In this document: one piece after another, positions 44,471-56,174 of the stretch
How the letters are laid out: each line of letters starts with the position of its first letter
How positions within the stretch are numbered: the stretch's first letter is position 1
Assembly (NCBI GenBank): GCA_019426215.1
Contig: CM033392.1
Location: forward strand, 41,532,666 to 41,596,665
Source: Buddleja alternifolia
Lineage: Eukaryota > Streptophyta > Magnoliopsida > Lamiales > Scrophulariaceae
DNA: 64,000 bases
Direction of reading: 5' to 3'
Program-made: the position numbers and the translations under genes
The notes under the pieces: model-generated
Told to the model about the DNA's origin: nothing
The model's database searches: none
What the model saw: the letters and a program-made list of their open reading frames with translations, nothing else

Positions 44471-45130
44471 AGACACTCCTCGGATACGTATTGGACACGC
44501 CACGTGGTGTATTTGAAAATAAAAAATAAAAGAAAAATACAGATGCCGTGTCCGGAATGTATCCGAATCGTGTCCAAGCCATAAACTTGACAAAAGCACC
44601 GTTGCTCCCAATAAAAATATTCGTAGTTTTGGTATATGGTAAATATGACGCTGCAAGGGTTAGCCACCTTAACGATGGTAGATTAATTAATGACAATTTG
44701 ATATCAAGATGAAAAATATATGAATGTGAAAGTTGGAATATGACATGACAAAAAACATTAGTAATTCTGAGAGACAATTGATGAAGAAGTAAATATTACC
44801 AGGAAAACAAAGCTAAGAAAGATGGCGCCGCACACTGGAGATTCAAATATTTATATTTAGACTAAATTTTCTTGCATTATATATATATATGACATGTTTA
44901 ATTTTTTTATTATTGGTGGGTGCAATTAAATAAATTTATATTTTTATTTGTTTGAAATGTTTTATAATTGTGTGGAGATTAAATAAATATAATCAATAAT
45001 ATATATACACACATATATATATATATATATATATTAATAGCAGTAACCTCGCTATGTCGTATCCTAGAATTTTGAAAAAAATGTGTCATCGTATCGTATC
45101 CGTGTCTCTGTATCCGTACCTGTGCAACTT
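44471..45130. mobile_element. Right part of a small TIR element
   Basis: After AGACA the sequence continues CTCCTCGGATACGTATTGG. It ends with GTATCGTATCCGTGTC...GTATCCGTACCTGTGCAACTT, the imperfect inverse of the left end. Together with 29976-30016 the element is about 0.7 kb, AT-rich inside, non-coding. Possible flanks ACCAAA (before 29976 and after 45131) are too weak to name the superfamily. Confidence 0.55.
45001..45034. repeat. (AT)n/(AC)n microsatellite
   Basis: A TATACACACATA segment followed by a run of TA units inside the small TIR element. Confidence 0.85.
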
Positions 45131-45559
45131 AGGACCAAAGTCACTAATCTTGTGTGGGGCAATCAGATGAAGTCCGCTATAGAAGTCGACTCCTCAATGA
45201 CTTAAAATTGTCAATATACTATCAATGATGAAATTAATTTGAGATAATTGAGTAATTGGTTTAAATTTTGTTATTCTGAGATCTTGATGATATGTCTTGC
45301 TTGAACAACACATGACTCGTAAAACTTGGCTATGCACACACACACATGTTGAAGCTCGTGGGTTACTTGGTCTTGTTTTTAAAGTTGTGATTGTTTGAAT
45401 GGACCGATTTCCCGACTAAATAACATATTATCACATTGGTTGATTGTTGAGACGATATGCGGGTGTTTTTTTTATTTGAGTTTGGTGTAAAATCTAGACT
45501 TAAATGCTTGTTTGTCATCTCATTTGATCGAGACGATCAAAGCTTAGTTGGAGGGTAGT
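45131..45559 (+). mobile_element. End of old gypsy internal region
   Basis: AT-rich, non-coding, ending CGAGACGATCAAAGCTTAG then GGAGGGTAGT directly before an LTR start. The CGAGxACGAxCAA motif before the polypurine tract is also present in the younger elements (TCGAGGACGAGCAATTGATA). It probably continues 29216-29975. Confidence 0.6.
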
Positions 45560-46348
45560 TGATAAATCCACATTTTACACCATTTTTAGGCCCCATTTTC
45601 TATGTTTTGATTGGTACTTAATCACTTTTTATCCCACATTGTGCTTTGATTGGTATTTATTCTGTTTTGTAGAATATAAGTTTATTCGAGCATAAAATGT
45701 GCGAAAAATGTCATATTTCTGCACAGTGTTCATAGAACGGGCGATTCTTATTATGTTAGAATCCAAATTTAATAAAGATTCCTTCAACAAAGTTGTAAAG
45801 TTATGTCTTCGCTTCATGTGGCAACTTGAATTACCCAAATCTAATGTGTCTGAAGAAAGTTATGAAGGAAACAAGATCGCTACCAATTTTACGTAAGTGA
45901 TGGCAAATGGGTAATTTTGGCCTATTTAATTCGCGGGTTTAGCTCAAAGTTGACCTATTTAAGAGTTTCTAGAGCAATTTTTGAAGAGGTTATGAGATAT
46001 AGAACTGAGTAAGAGGCTAAAGAAGTAGAGACAGCTTGAAGACTTTAAATTCATCACTGAAGACAAAGAATTCAAGTTCGGAGTAAGCAATCGACATTTT
46101 GGATAGGGATATTTCTTTAATCTCTTTAGGCTATATTTATCATGTCTATTGAGATAGAATTAGTTTTATTTTTGTTGATTATGAACTAAATTTCTTTTGA
46201 TTGTGACTTTTTGTAATGATTAATTTTGATATTCAGTTTAAGCATTTTAGCTATTTGGATTATACGTTGTGGTGCCTATTGTTTATTATCTATTCTTAAT
46301 GCATGTGATTGCTTAGAAACGATTGCATGATTTATTGCCTATGTTTAC

Positions 46349-46953
46349 GTCATGCCATGGGCCCACGAGCCCTTTGGACGTGAGAATTGCCTCAGAACCC
46401 ACCATGTGCATCCCAAGATTAAGCTCTAAAGCACTTGACTAAAATGGTAATCTAATGGATGCATATGATTCACCAATACTTATAAGGAGCTCAATATTTC
46501 AATGTTTATCCCATGTGGGATGTGGGGCATCACAACCATCCCTCCTTCAGAATGCGATGTCTTCTTCGTGGCGTGACACTGTCCAGGATCCGTCTCCAAG
46601 CGCCGGGAATCTAGAGGCGGCTCCCACGTGCTCAAGAGGTGTCTCCCATGCACGTAGTACTTTATACCGTGGCCTCAAGAGGTGGCTCCCGCATGCATAA
46701 CACTTTGCCCTATGTAGAACTTAGCTCCCTATATTTTGACTAACGAGCGGCTCTGATACCATCTATCACGCCCCATACCGTTTGGCCCGTTGGAGATGAG
46801 AATTGCTTCCGAACCCACCGTGTGCATCTCGAGATTAGGCTCTAAAGCACTTGCCTAAAATGGTCATTTAATGGATGCACATGGGTTTTTTGGCCAATAC
46901 TTATAAGGAGCTCAATATTTCAATATTTATCCCATGTGGGATGAGGGGCATCA
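46349..46953 (-). mobile_element. TRIM (miniature LTR retrotransposon), ~605 bp
   Basis: Two direct repeats of about 185 bp (46349-46532 and 46764-46953), sharing GAGAATTGC, CTCTAAAGCACTTG, ACTTATAAGGAGCTCAATAT and CCCATGTGGGAT, flank about 230 bp. Next to the right repeat lies GGCTCTGATACCA (46749-46761), the complement of the tRNA-Met primer site, so the element reads on the minus strand. It encodes no retrotransposon protein. It is inserted in the LTR 45560-47513. TSD not resolved. Confidence 0.8.
46749..46761 (-). other. tRNA-Met primer site of the TRIM
   Basis: On the minus strand TGGTATCAGAGCC, a perfect 13-nt match to the standard initiator tRNA-Met primer site, 2 nt from the LTR. Confidence 0.85.
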
Positions 46954-47512
46954 AAGTTCAGGACTGAGAAGAAATAAACTAGAGTTCACATGATATAAAC
47001 AACACCAAAACTGACTAGGAATATATTCGGTTTCTAATGTCGTGGCTATTTTTGGAAAATAACTCGAAAGGTTGTGGAACAAAGGAAATTTCATAGATTT
47101 CATTAATGCATAATTCGTAATACATTTTTCACTATAGGAATATAGGAAATCGTTAGGAGTTACAGAGTTACTACATTCAAAGGACTCGGTAGTGATTTAT
47201 CTTAGGGAGTTTCTCCATGGCCTAAAGCAATCTCATATTAACTAGAATTCGCAAAATCAGTGGATAAATCAACCCGATCCTAGGTCTTAGTCACTTTTTC
47301 GCATAGTATATTTCATGTCTTTACCTTGCTTTTGTTAGTTAATTCTTATTTAGCTTAATTAATCTAAATCCAACATTGATCGGTTTAAATTAGGAATAAA
47401 TAATACAACAATTCTAGTACTTGAATTAGCTATCTCTAAGGTACGATATCTCGACATTAATTCATTTTATTACTTTCATGACCCTAGTATACTTGCTAAG
47501 AATTTCTGTGTC

Positions 47513-47587
47513 AGCGGCGCTGCTCCGATAGTGTCTCAGCGGCGCTGTTCCGATAGTGTGTCAGCAGTGCTGCTTTGACAGCACCGT
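47513..47587. repeat. 25-bp tandem repeat (AGCGGCGCTGxTCCGATAGTG)
   Basis: Two close copies (47513-47537, 47538-47562) and a third degenerate one. GC-rich, at the junction of the old gypsy LTR with copia leader sequence. Confidence 0.75.
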
Positions 47588-47790
47588 CGTCGCAGCAGCG
47601 CTGGACGACCACCACCACCGTGTAGCTTCTCCGGCATCCTCGGTGTCTCAATCAACCAAGCAATTTTGAGATTTAAAACCTTAAATCGATCCAAAAATCA
47701 AACAAAAAATCTAACCATATTATATGCAATAAAACTTAAAGTAAAGCATACACATGTAAACACATAAAAATCCGAGTCATGTCAAACCTC
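47588..47790 (-). other. Copia leader fragment
   Basis: It lies on the internal side of the primer site and so is the start of the internal region of a minus-strand copia element. The rest of that element is missing at the left, where the old gypsy LTR abuts. No ORF. Confidence 0.5.
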
Positions 47791-47803
47791 GGCTCTGATA
47801 CCA
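47791..47803 (-). other. tRNA-Met primer site
   Basis: The plus strand GGCTCTGATACCA is the perfect complement of TGGTATCAGAGCC, one base from the LTR. Confidence 0.9.
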
Positions 47804-47804
47804 T

Positions 47805-49787
47805 TGTTGGGATTGGCTCCGGGAGGCGCACGCAGCGGAAGTAATAAATTAAAATTTAACGCGCATCCCCTAAACAAGGATAGCTAGACATGGTACCATC
47901 GAATTCAAAAGGGGATTTCTGGTGTTTACCTCTTGAAGATTTTCCACTTATGGAGTTCTTCACAACAATTTGACTTTTGAAAATCTTCAACCGATTAGAT
48001 TCTTCACAGCATCTCCGCTTCACGTTGATCTTAGATTAATTTGCTCTAGTGTCTTGACAGAGAAAATAGCTCCAAGCATATTCACACCTTAGCTCGTACC
48101 CTTGATCCTCTTTTTCAGTGTTAGGCTAAAGAGATCAAATGTTTGTCTTGTGGAGAAAAGGGATGGAAAAATGTATTGGCTCTAATGCAGAGATTGAGAG
48201 TAGACAAGAGAGCAAACAAAAGAAGACAAAAATTCCCCTTATTTTTATGTTGTGTAGGGGATGGCTACACTGGGTATATTTATACCCAGTGTGGCTAACC
48301 AGCACTAGGTCATCATGACCTAATGGGGCTCTGTTATTTTGTTTTTACTTTAAGCCCAAAATAGTTATTTAATTAGACCAATAATTAATTAATTGCTTTG
48401 TACTTACCAATTAATTAGTCTCGTCTCGGTCCAAGTCCATTAATTAGTCTTTAATTTAATCAACTCAATTAAATTACAGAGACTAAACTTAAGTAAGCCA
48501 ATTCAATTAATTTCATTCCTCTACATTAAATGAATTAGACCACTAATTAATTAGTCTCGTCCTAATTTAATATTTCAATATTAAATATGGGACTTTTATT
48601 AATTAAGATACTTAATTAATTAACATCACTTAATTAATTTATACTTTTTTCTGATTAATCATTTTCTATCAATCAATATCTCCATTAGTTTACTAAGAAT
48701 TAATTTAGCCAATAGGTACTATACTAAGTTAGTGTGTGACCCCATAACAAGCTACAATTGGTCCTCAACCCAAAGGCTAGACAATCTCCAAATTGTCTTA
48801 ATTAACTATTTAGTTACATAATTAATTAGCCCTTGAATTAATTTCATCATATTAATTCAACACACCTATTGGTCATGGTTCGGCATCTAGAAACAACGCC
48901 ATGACTGCCTAGATGTTAACGATGAACAACAAAACTCTCTAAGTTACGATCTTTATGCGAGTCGAATCCTTTCATCTTTTTCCTGTCTAAAATCTAGGGT
49001 TTGGCATCGGTCGAAATCCTAATAACCCAGAAACTATGACTGTGTTGGAATACTAATGATCAGGTCTTCTAAGTGGAGCCCCACTCCCTCTTATAAGACA
49101 AGGCCCCAGCGAAGTCCGAAGTCTTTTAACGATCATTCAACTTACGCAACAACATAGGAAATACTAGACTTCAATTTTTGGATGGATCCCGTATCTAATG
49201 TTATCTATCCAATGACGCCACCAGAGTACACGCAAAATACGCCGCAATATGATTCTCCTGAAATTCACGTGTATATCAAAGTGCAGTTGGCAGTATACCT
49301 TTCAACCATGACATCTCAGGTCGGAGGAATAATCTCACACTACGAAATTGAAGGACTCCAAGTTTGACACGGAACCAACAAGAAGTCCTTGCGGGGTCGT
49401 TCAATCTCATACTCACCCAATTATGGATCTTTATGCATGCACTGACCCCAGGGTCATTGACCATGGAATAAGGCACTCTTCCATGAGAATGACACACACA
49501 AACAAGTCTTCGCGAGACTGTGATATCCCATATCTCGCAGTCTCTATGACTTGGAACATGATTTTAGGATTATGGTTCTCGGGAGTGTTCCACAGTCGTC
49601 GTTCCCCATATGACGACCACACCCCTAGTCACAAGTAATTCACGGGATCTTTATCTAAATTAATTGAAGAACATGTGATAAGGACGGGGTTCCCAATGAT
49701 TAATTTAAAATGATATCAAACACAAGATTGTCATAGTGTTTTCAATCTAATGGTTAAGCCAATAGGTGACCCGCTAGTCACCCAACA
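47805..49787 (-). repeat. Copia 5' LTR, 1,983 bp
   Basis: It begins TGTTGGGATTGG and ends CACCCAACA, so TGTTGGG...CCCAACA forms the inverted LTR termini. Together with the primer site on its left this is a 5' LTR in minus orientation. The small frames inside (49182-49638) occur on both strands and show no domain. Confidence 0.85.
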
Positions 49788-49814
49788 CTATCAACATGAT
49801 ATATAGCGAAAGCA

Positions 49815-49859
<45 letters not shown>

Positions 49860-50527
49860 GTTGATTTAGGAATCAAAATCTAATTCAAATTCAGAAAATA
49901 TAATTTTGAGGTCTCAAAATAATTTTATCAATTAAAATCTAGTTCTAATTGAAATAAATTTATTTTAAATAAAATCTAATTTTCAATAAAATAATCAAAA
50001 AACAATTTTAAATCAAACCTTAAACTTTAAAAATAAAGTCTATTTTAAATAAATAAAATTAAAGTGCATATTGACTTAAAATTCAATTTTAATCAAAAAA
50101 TTAAAAATTATTAATTTAAAATATCCGGGTCACCCGTGGTTGACCCGGTCAAGTCTGATTAACTCGTGTGCAAAGCTTGCTGTACCAATGTGCTCGCACT
50201 AGCAAGCCCATCTGCCTTTGACAGAAGCGAGCCCATACGAACTTCGTACAAGAAGACCCAGTCTGCCATGGTCGTCACGATGATGGGTTTCTCCGACACC
50301 GACAGGGATTTTGAGCCCTGTCTTTTCCTACTTGTTTTATTTCCATAATAATACTCAAAAATTTAATTTTTAATCTATGAACGTTATATCGAATAAAAAT
50401 AATCTCAAAACCTCAATATTACACAATCCTTTAAAATCTACATAATTTTCATGCACAAAAAAAACTGTATATCATGCATCTAACACATATTTATACGAAA
50501 ATTACATATGCCGAACCCCTTAGTTTG
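49788..50527 (-). other. Non-coding DNA with CA/TA repeat and copia leader
   Basis: A (CA)n(TA)n run is at 49820-49858. The remainder is very AT-rich, except 50120-50340 with the near-palindrome CCGGGTCACCCGTGGTTGACC. The last part is the leader of the next minus-oriented copia LTR. The frame at 50166-50348 shows no known domain. Confidence 0.45.
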
Positions 50528-50540
50528 ACTTTGACACCAC
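50528..50540 (-). other. Degenerate tRNA-Met primer site
   Basis: The plus strand ACTTTGACACCAC corresponds to CTCTGATACCA with several changes and directly abuts the LTR start TGTTACG. Confidence 0.55.
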
Positions 50541-52258
50541 TGTTACGAAATATATATAAAATGCAGCGGAAATGGTAAAACAAATTTTTAACATATTTTT
50601 AAAAAACAGGATCAACCGGGATTCCAAACATGCGTATGTAAAAGAAAGATAAAGCTACATTACCTGTTATAGCGAAGTGATTGGAGAGATCTACCTTTTC
50701 TTTACGAAAGTCTAGCTACAATCACCGGTAGAAAAAGACCCTTGATTTATTCTTGATCCGAGTGGCGAACATACACCACCTCTAAGTAATCCCGCCGAAA
50801 AAATCAACGGGAAGTCTCCTTCTTCTTCTCTTGGTCGACGGCTAGAGAGAGAGGGAAGAGAGTATTTCTTTGTAGAGAATGAAATGATTAGGGCTAGGCT
50901 TAATTACGTGATATATTTATATCACTTAAGTTAAAATCAAGGTCTCAAAGCCCATGTATGGGACGCCCCATAGGGCTGAGCCACACGGCTATGGTGCACC
51001 AATTTGAGTCCTAAACTTTTTTTAATTTAATTACTTTAATTTATTCCAATTAAATAATTAATTGAATAATCAATTAATATTTATTTCTCCAAGAAATATT
51101 AATTTTAATCTTATAAATGAATTATTTATTTCACCAAATAATTAACCCATTTGTTTATCTCATTATATATCCCATAAATACTTTAAGCATCCAATAATTA
51201 AAATGTCACTACAAAATTAACTCCGATACTTCCGTTTTAATTTTCCTCTTTTAAGCGTGACTCTTTCGATTCGTCTCTATTTGGCAATCGGATGAATCCA
51301 AAGGATGTGGGTAACACCTAACCAGTCTCGTGGCCCACATCGTATCCCAAATTAGATTGAATGATTGGATCATTGCAAAACATTTCATGTCATAAATACC
51401 GTGAATATAAAACTTTAGTTCTTAATCCCGATCAAGTAAGAGTCATGGAGTAAGTCAAGCTCACAAACTCGACTCTATGCTTATTTTATAATAATTCAAG
51501 ATCAGTGAGCTTTCATTTTGAGTCCAACTCAAAGAGCTCAAATGCTTTGGCCAAAGACTTTCGATCTTACTTATTTATAAACGCATAGGATAATAACTCG
51601 TTCACTTATGAGAGAACGAAATCCTTCTTGGATATCAATTAAGACTACTACTTGTCCATTAGGTCGCACTTTGGGGTTGGGCCCACCAACTGGTGAATCG
51701 GGCCTAACTACGCCGATGACAGACCTAATCTCACAAGTACATCTCCACCTTGATTCATCAGGTCAAAGGTTAAGACACACTTATTATAACTAATCAATTC
51801 TGTCATTGAGTGTCAAGGAGCGAAACACATGTGACAGAATCGATGTGAGTTATGTTCGAGTACACTGATCTCCATCATTGTAGCTTTAAATACAAGCTCC
51901 AACTACTTGTTAGTGATTGACTGACACTTTCCATGTCAAAACTCATATTATACTAGTCTTGGCGATTCTTGATGCCCAATTGAGAATCTATGACTTGCAA
52001 ACAGATTGGGTACACAAGTATTAAACTTTTCTAGTGTCAACTTCCTTATCATATAAGGAATAGACCTTATCATATAAGGAATAGAAAGTTTACTCTTGTA
52101 TACCTAGACATTATAGTTGACTACTACTTAGGAATGCCTATAAGTATTATGTAAATCAACTAAAGAGCCTTTTTATTAAATAAAGAAATATTATAAATAC
52201 ATAATCAATGCCATACCCTATTCTATCCTGCATGGCATTCAAGAACATATTTCTAACA
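50541..52258 (-). repeat. Copia 5' LTR, 1,718 bp
   Basis: It starts TGTTACGAAAT and ends ATTTCTAACA. In sense it begins TGTTAGAAATATG. It is of the same family as 53921-55592: shared blocks include ACTTATGAGxGAACxAATCC, TGGATATCA and TTAAGACACAC-like sequence in order. A 23-bp direct duplication (CTTATCATATAAGGAATAGA) is at about 52044-52089. Confidence 0.8.
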
Positions 52259-52622
52259 GTTTTTAAGTTAGTATTTGGATTTCTGACATAAATCAAACTT
52301 TAAGTAGAACTCGTATTTGGGCATTTCATCGGGATGAACCTGGGGTCAACGACTGTGGATGCTGTGAATGTCGCGGCGTTGATTTCAGTTTTCAAAATTT
52401 TTAATCATTTTGACTCGAATTATCCCATTTTAAATATAAAATACATAGTTACCCGATGATATCTAAATGACAAGAAAATGACAACATTCTGTCAAAAATT
52501 ATACATAAATGATTTTTATTTTTATTTTGATAAGATAAAATGAATTATACATGAATGAATTAAAATGTAGCAAACCAGAGACATAAAATAATTCAACTTA
52601 TTAACACAACTGTGGATGATAA
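52259..52622. other. Unassigned AT-rich DNA
   Basis: Between the copia LTR and the MULE-type element. No motif or frame recognised. Confidence 0.4.
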
Positions 52623-52631
52623 AAATTTATT

Positions 52632-53889
52632 GGGTTAAGTTCATCTTGCCCCCATACTAAAAGAAAGGTGTCATCATTGTGGGATATAAAGTCCGCTCCG
52701 AATAAACACCCCCGTGTTACAAAAACCTTCAAACACCCCCCTTCACTTTCCAAAAAACGCATCAAAGACCCCCTAAACATATTGATAGACAAAAATGCCC
52801 TTGATTTATGTAAAATTATAAATTTACATTCCACCCATCTATTATAATTTATAGTAGTTTGCCCCATCATCAATTAACCTATAGTATAGTTTGACCACAA
52901 AATTAATTTAATGCTAAATTCATCAAATAAGTTCACATTTGATAAATAAACTGAAAATATGATTGTAGTATTAAATTAAAGAAATGCTAAACTTAAAATA
53001 ATCTCATAAATTTTTTTATGATCACTATTAATACATTATTTTCTGCTAAATTTCAGACTTCTATTAATACATTATATTTTATTTTAAATAATTATTGATA
53101 AATGATAATTAATGTTATAATAATATTTTTTTTAGCATAACTAATCATTTATATTTTTTAAGTATTATGGCTTTTTTACTTTATAATATGTAACACTTGT
53201 TTATGAATAAAAAGGTTTTTTTTTTTGTTAATTAGTGATCAATGTTTCTTGTTCTAGTCTTTCTCTAATGGTATAAATGATGCTATTATGTAAATAAGAC
53301 GTGTATATATAGTTCAATACATACTAAATGAATAGTTTAAATACTTATTTATTTGTATGAAATCGCAACCAAAAATTAGAATGCATAAATAAAAAGAATT
53401 TCTCATAATATCTATTAATGCATGCAACTAAGTTATTCAAGGGAAAAAAATTAATTCTATGACTCTTTCTTAAGGAAAAAAAAATCATAATACGGTAGGT
53501 ATATAAATTTACATGAAACATTTAAATTTATTGTTTATTCTCTCTATATTATTGAATCATATAATTTCTTTATTTAATCTATAATTACTTCAAGGATTAT
53601 TATTTAATAAAGTTACCATTAAATAAAATTTAGGGTCAAATTAATTGAAATTTTAATTATAAAGACAAAGAAGTATATAGATTGTAATTAATGGATGAAA
53701 AGTGAATTTCTCATTTTAAATGAATCATATTCCTCCATTGATATGTTAAAAAGGGTTTGGGGGGGGGGGGGGGGGGGGGGAGGTTGTTTGAAGAGTTATT
53801 CACAAATGAGAGGGCATTTGAAAGTTTTTATAGTACACGGGGTGTTTGATGCCTTCCCTATAGTAGATGGGGCAAAATTAATTTAACCG
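52632..53889. mobile_element. MULE-type inverted-repeat element, 1,258 bp, 9-bp TSD
   Basis: The left end GGGTTAAGTTCATCTTGCCC and the right end (inverse: CGGTTAAATTAATTTTGCCC) are inverted repeats extending about 150 bp with mismatches; both carry an AAACACCCCxGTGTxxxA block and a CTTCAAACA block. A perfect 9-bp duplication AAATTTATT is at 52623-52631 and 53890-53898. The inside is AT-rich and non-coding, with a 22-G run at 53759-53780. Larger than the two other MULE-type MITEs here. Confidence 0.85.
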
Positions 53890-53920
53890 AAATTTATTTA
53901 AAGAAATTTCGATCTAAAAA

Positions 53921-55592
53921 TGTGAGTTTTGGTGGGGGGAAATCACCAAACGTAGCGGAAAACGAAGGTTAAATTTTTTCTCGATTTTTCCCATGACAGG
54001 ATCAATCCCGGGGTTTTATCACACGTATGTACGATAGGGTAAAATAAACTTTACCCGTTGTAGCGAAGTGCTTGATAATTCCTACGATCGATCTTGAATT
54101 CTTCAACTTCTTCGCGAAATTGCTCCTGCTGAAACTATGATGATCCAAGAAGTCCAATTGTTCTACCTCTAAATTGTTTCGCCAGAAAATAGTTGATGAA
54201 AATATCTTCCTCCTTTTCTTACTTGAAGTCGACGGCTAGAGGGAAAAGAAGGGAGAGGAATTCTATTTCTTGTGGTGTAGTGTAATGTAACTTATGACCT
54301 AGGCTTATAACTAATGTGATATTTATATCTGTTAAGTTATTAGCTTGGGTTCAAAATAAGCCCATGCAACACGCCTAATAGTCGTCCCTTATAGGGCTTG
54401 GTGTGCCACTTGGTGCATCAATTTGAGCTTAGTGTAATCTAATATTTAATTAATTAATTTAATTGAATTAATTAATCTAATTAAATAATAGATAACTCAT
54501 TCAATTAATTTTATTTCTCCAAAAAATATTATATTAATTAAATCATAAATAAATTAACTTATTTCCTCAAATAAATAATTCCATTTATTTAATTTTAAGT
54601 ATCCAATACTTAAAATATTACCACAAGAAATATTCCATTTTTCCATCAATTTTTCCTTTTTAAGCGTGACTCTTTAGGTTCATCTATATTTAGCAATGGG
54701 AGGATGCCATTGAATATGGGTCCCACCTAGCCAGTCAAGTGGTCCATATTTGTAACCCAAATAAGATGAAATGATTAGACCATTTTTACCTTTCCATTTG
54801 TAAATACCGTATGAATACAAACTCTTAGTTTCCTTATCCCGGTCAAGTGAGAGTCATGGTTTTTAGACAAAATCACTTACTTGACACTATGCTATATTTA
54901 TAATAAGTTTAGATCAGTAAATGCTTTGGCCAAAGATTTTAAGATCTAATTTACTTATAAATGCAGAGGATAATTCCTCGTTTACTTATGAGGGAACAAA
55001 TCCTATCTTGGATATCAGTTAAGATAACTACTTACCCATTAGGTTGCAGTTCGATGTTGAGCCCACCAATGGGTGAATTGGGCATAACTACTTCAATTAC
55101 GAACCTAATGTCACAAGTATATCTTCAACTCGATTTCTCAAGTCTAAAGTTCAGATACACCTATTACAATTAATTAATTCTGTCGTTGACTGTCAAAAAG
55201 TGAAAACCCATGTGACAGAATTGATGCGAGTCATGTCTGAGTGCCACTATCTCCATCAGTGCACCTATGATATAAGTTCTTCACTACTTCCTAGTGATTG
55301 ATGGACACCTTTTTCGTCAAAACTCATATTATACAAGTCTCCATGATATTCAATGCCCAATTAAAAATCTTTGGCTTGCAGACTCTTTTAGTACACAAGT
55401 ATCAAACTCCTCTAGTGCCTTAGAGAGTTAACTCTTGTATTCATGGACTTATAGATGATTACTATATATAAATGCCAATATAAAAGTAAACAACTAAACT
55501 GCGTTTTACTGATTGATTAAAAATAATTATAAGTTGACAATGTCCTATCATTTACTAATCCTCTAGTGGCATTTGAGGACAATAACCTAACA
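53921..55592 (-). repeat. Copia LTR, second member of the 50541 family
   Basis: In sense it begins TGTTAGGTTATTGTCC at 55592, comparable with TGTTAGAAATATGTTC of the other copy. The right end is clear. The left end, near 53921-53940, is uncertain, since no good primer site is next to it. No TSD found. Confidence 0.65.
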
Positions 55593-55782
55593 AGTTTAGC
55601 ATGTAAATTGCTCTCAAGCACCAATGGTATTTTGGGTTTACAATGGAAAGAAATTCACTTGTCAAAAATATTGCCAACTCACCTAACGTTGTAAAAAATA
55701 AATGGGGATAATGTTTCAATAGTTTAAGGGGTAATGTATATATATAATATCATTTCTAGGGGTTATATTGATTTTTACCCAA
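55593..55782. other. Unassigned short stretch
   Basis: AT-rich, with a (TA)n run near 55738-55748. No LTR start could be recognised between it and the ORF to its right. Confidence 0.4.
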
Positions 55783-56090
55783 TTAAAACAAGGGGAAATT
55801 GCAAAACATACCCCTGTGAAACACGAAAGTTGCATGAAATCCGCGAGGAAAGAAATCGATGACACGAGGAGGATCACTAGTTGGAGTAGGAACAAAGGAA
55901 ATTTCTTCTGTTGGAATCGGGGCCACTTCTATCGACCGCTCAGCAGGCTTAGTCGCTTCACTGACTGGTGAAGTTTCAGCGTCAGGAAGAACTTGAGCTA
56001 CTTCCTTAGCGATATCCACAACAGTTGCCATATCAACATCTACTTCAATGGGAACCTCTGAAGGTGGAGGTGCATCAGTGTCAGGTGCAT

Positions 56091-56174
56091 CTTGAGGTGA
56101 TACATGTAAGCGCTTGAGAAAAGCAAGCAAAATTTCTACGAAGTAGAATTTAAAAAAAAGACTAAAACGCTTAC
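56091..56174 (-). other. Predicted intron 2 (84 nt)
   Basis: Donor CAGG|GTAAGC, acceptor CCTCAAG|AT. Removing it keeps the acidic, Pro-rich frame open on both sides. A nearer acceptor (CTCAAG|CGC, at 56113) would give a 62-nt intron and a stop, so it is less likely. Confidence 0.45.

Larger units (their letters stand above)
45560..47513 (+). repeat. Old gypsy-type 3' LTR, interrupted by a TRIM
   Basis: It starts TGATAAATCC and ends TTTCTGTGTCA. The first 150 bp align with the solo LTR at 27768-29210 read in sense (TGATAAGTCC..., CACTTTTTATCCC, GCTTTGATTGGTAT). Total 1,954 bp, of which about 605 bp are the TRIM. Frames at 45629-45896 lie in the LTR and are not genes. Confidence 0.8.

Noticed and set aside
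44407..44777. Overlapping minus-strand ORFs of 62-111 codons
   Set aside because: They cross the insertion boundary at 44470 between an LTR and the TIR element, so they cannot be an original gene.
46455..46700. 81-codon ORF
   Set aside because: It spans the interior of the TRIM and its left LTR; TRIMs are non-coding and no domain is seen.
49182..49638. Overlapping ORFs on both strands
   Set aside because: They lie within the copia LTR 47805-49787, show no domain and occur on both strands.
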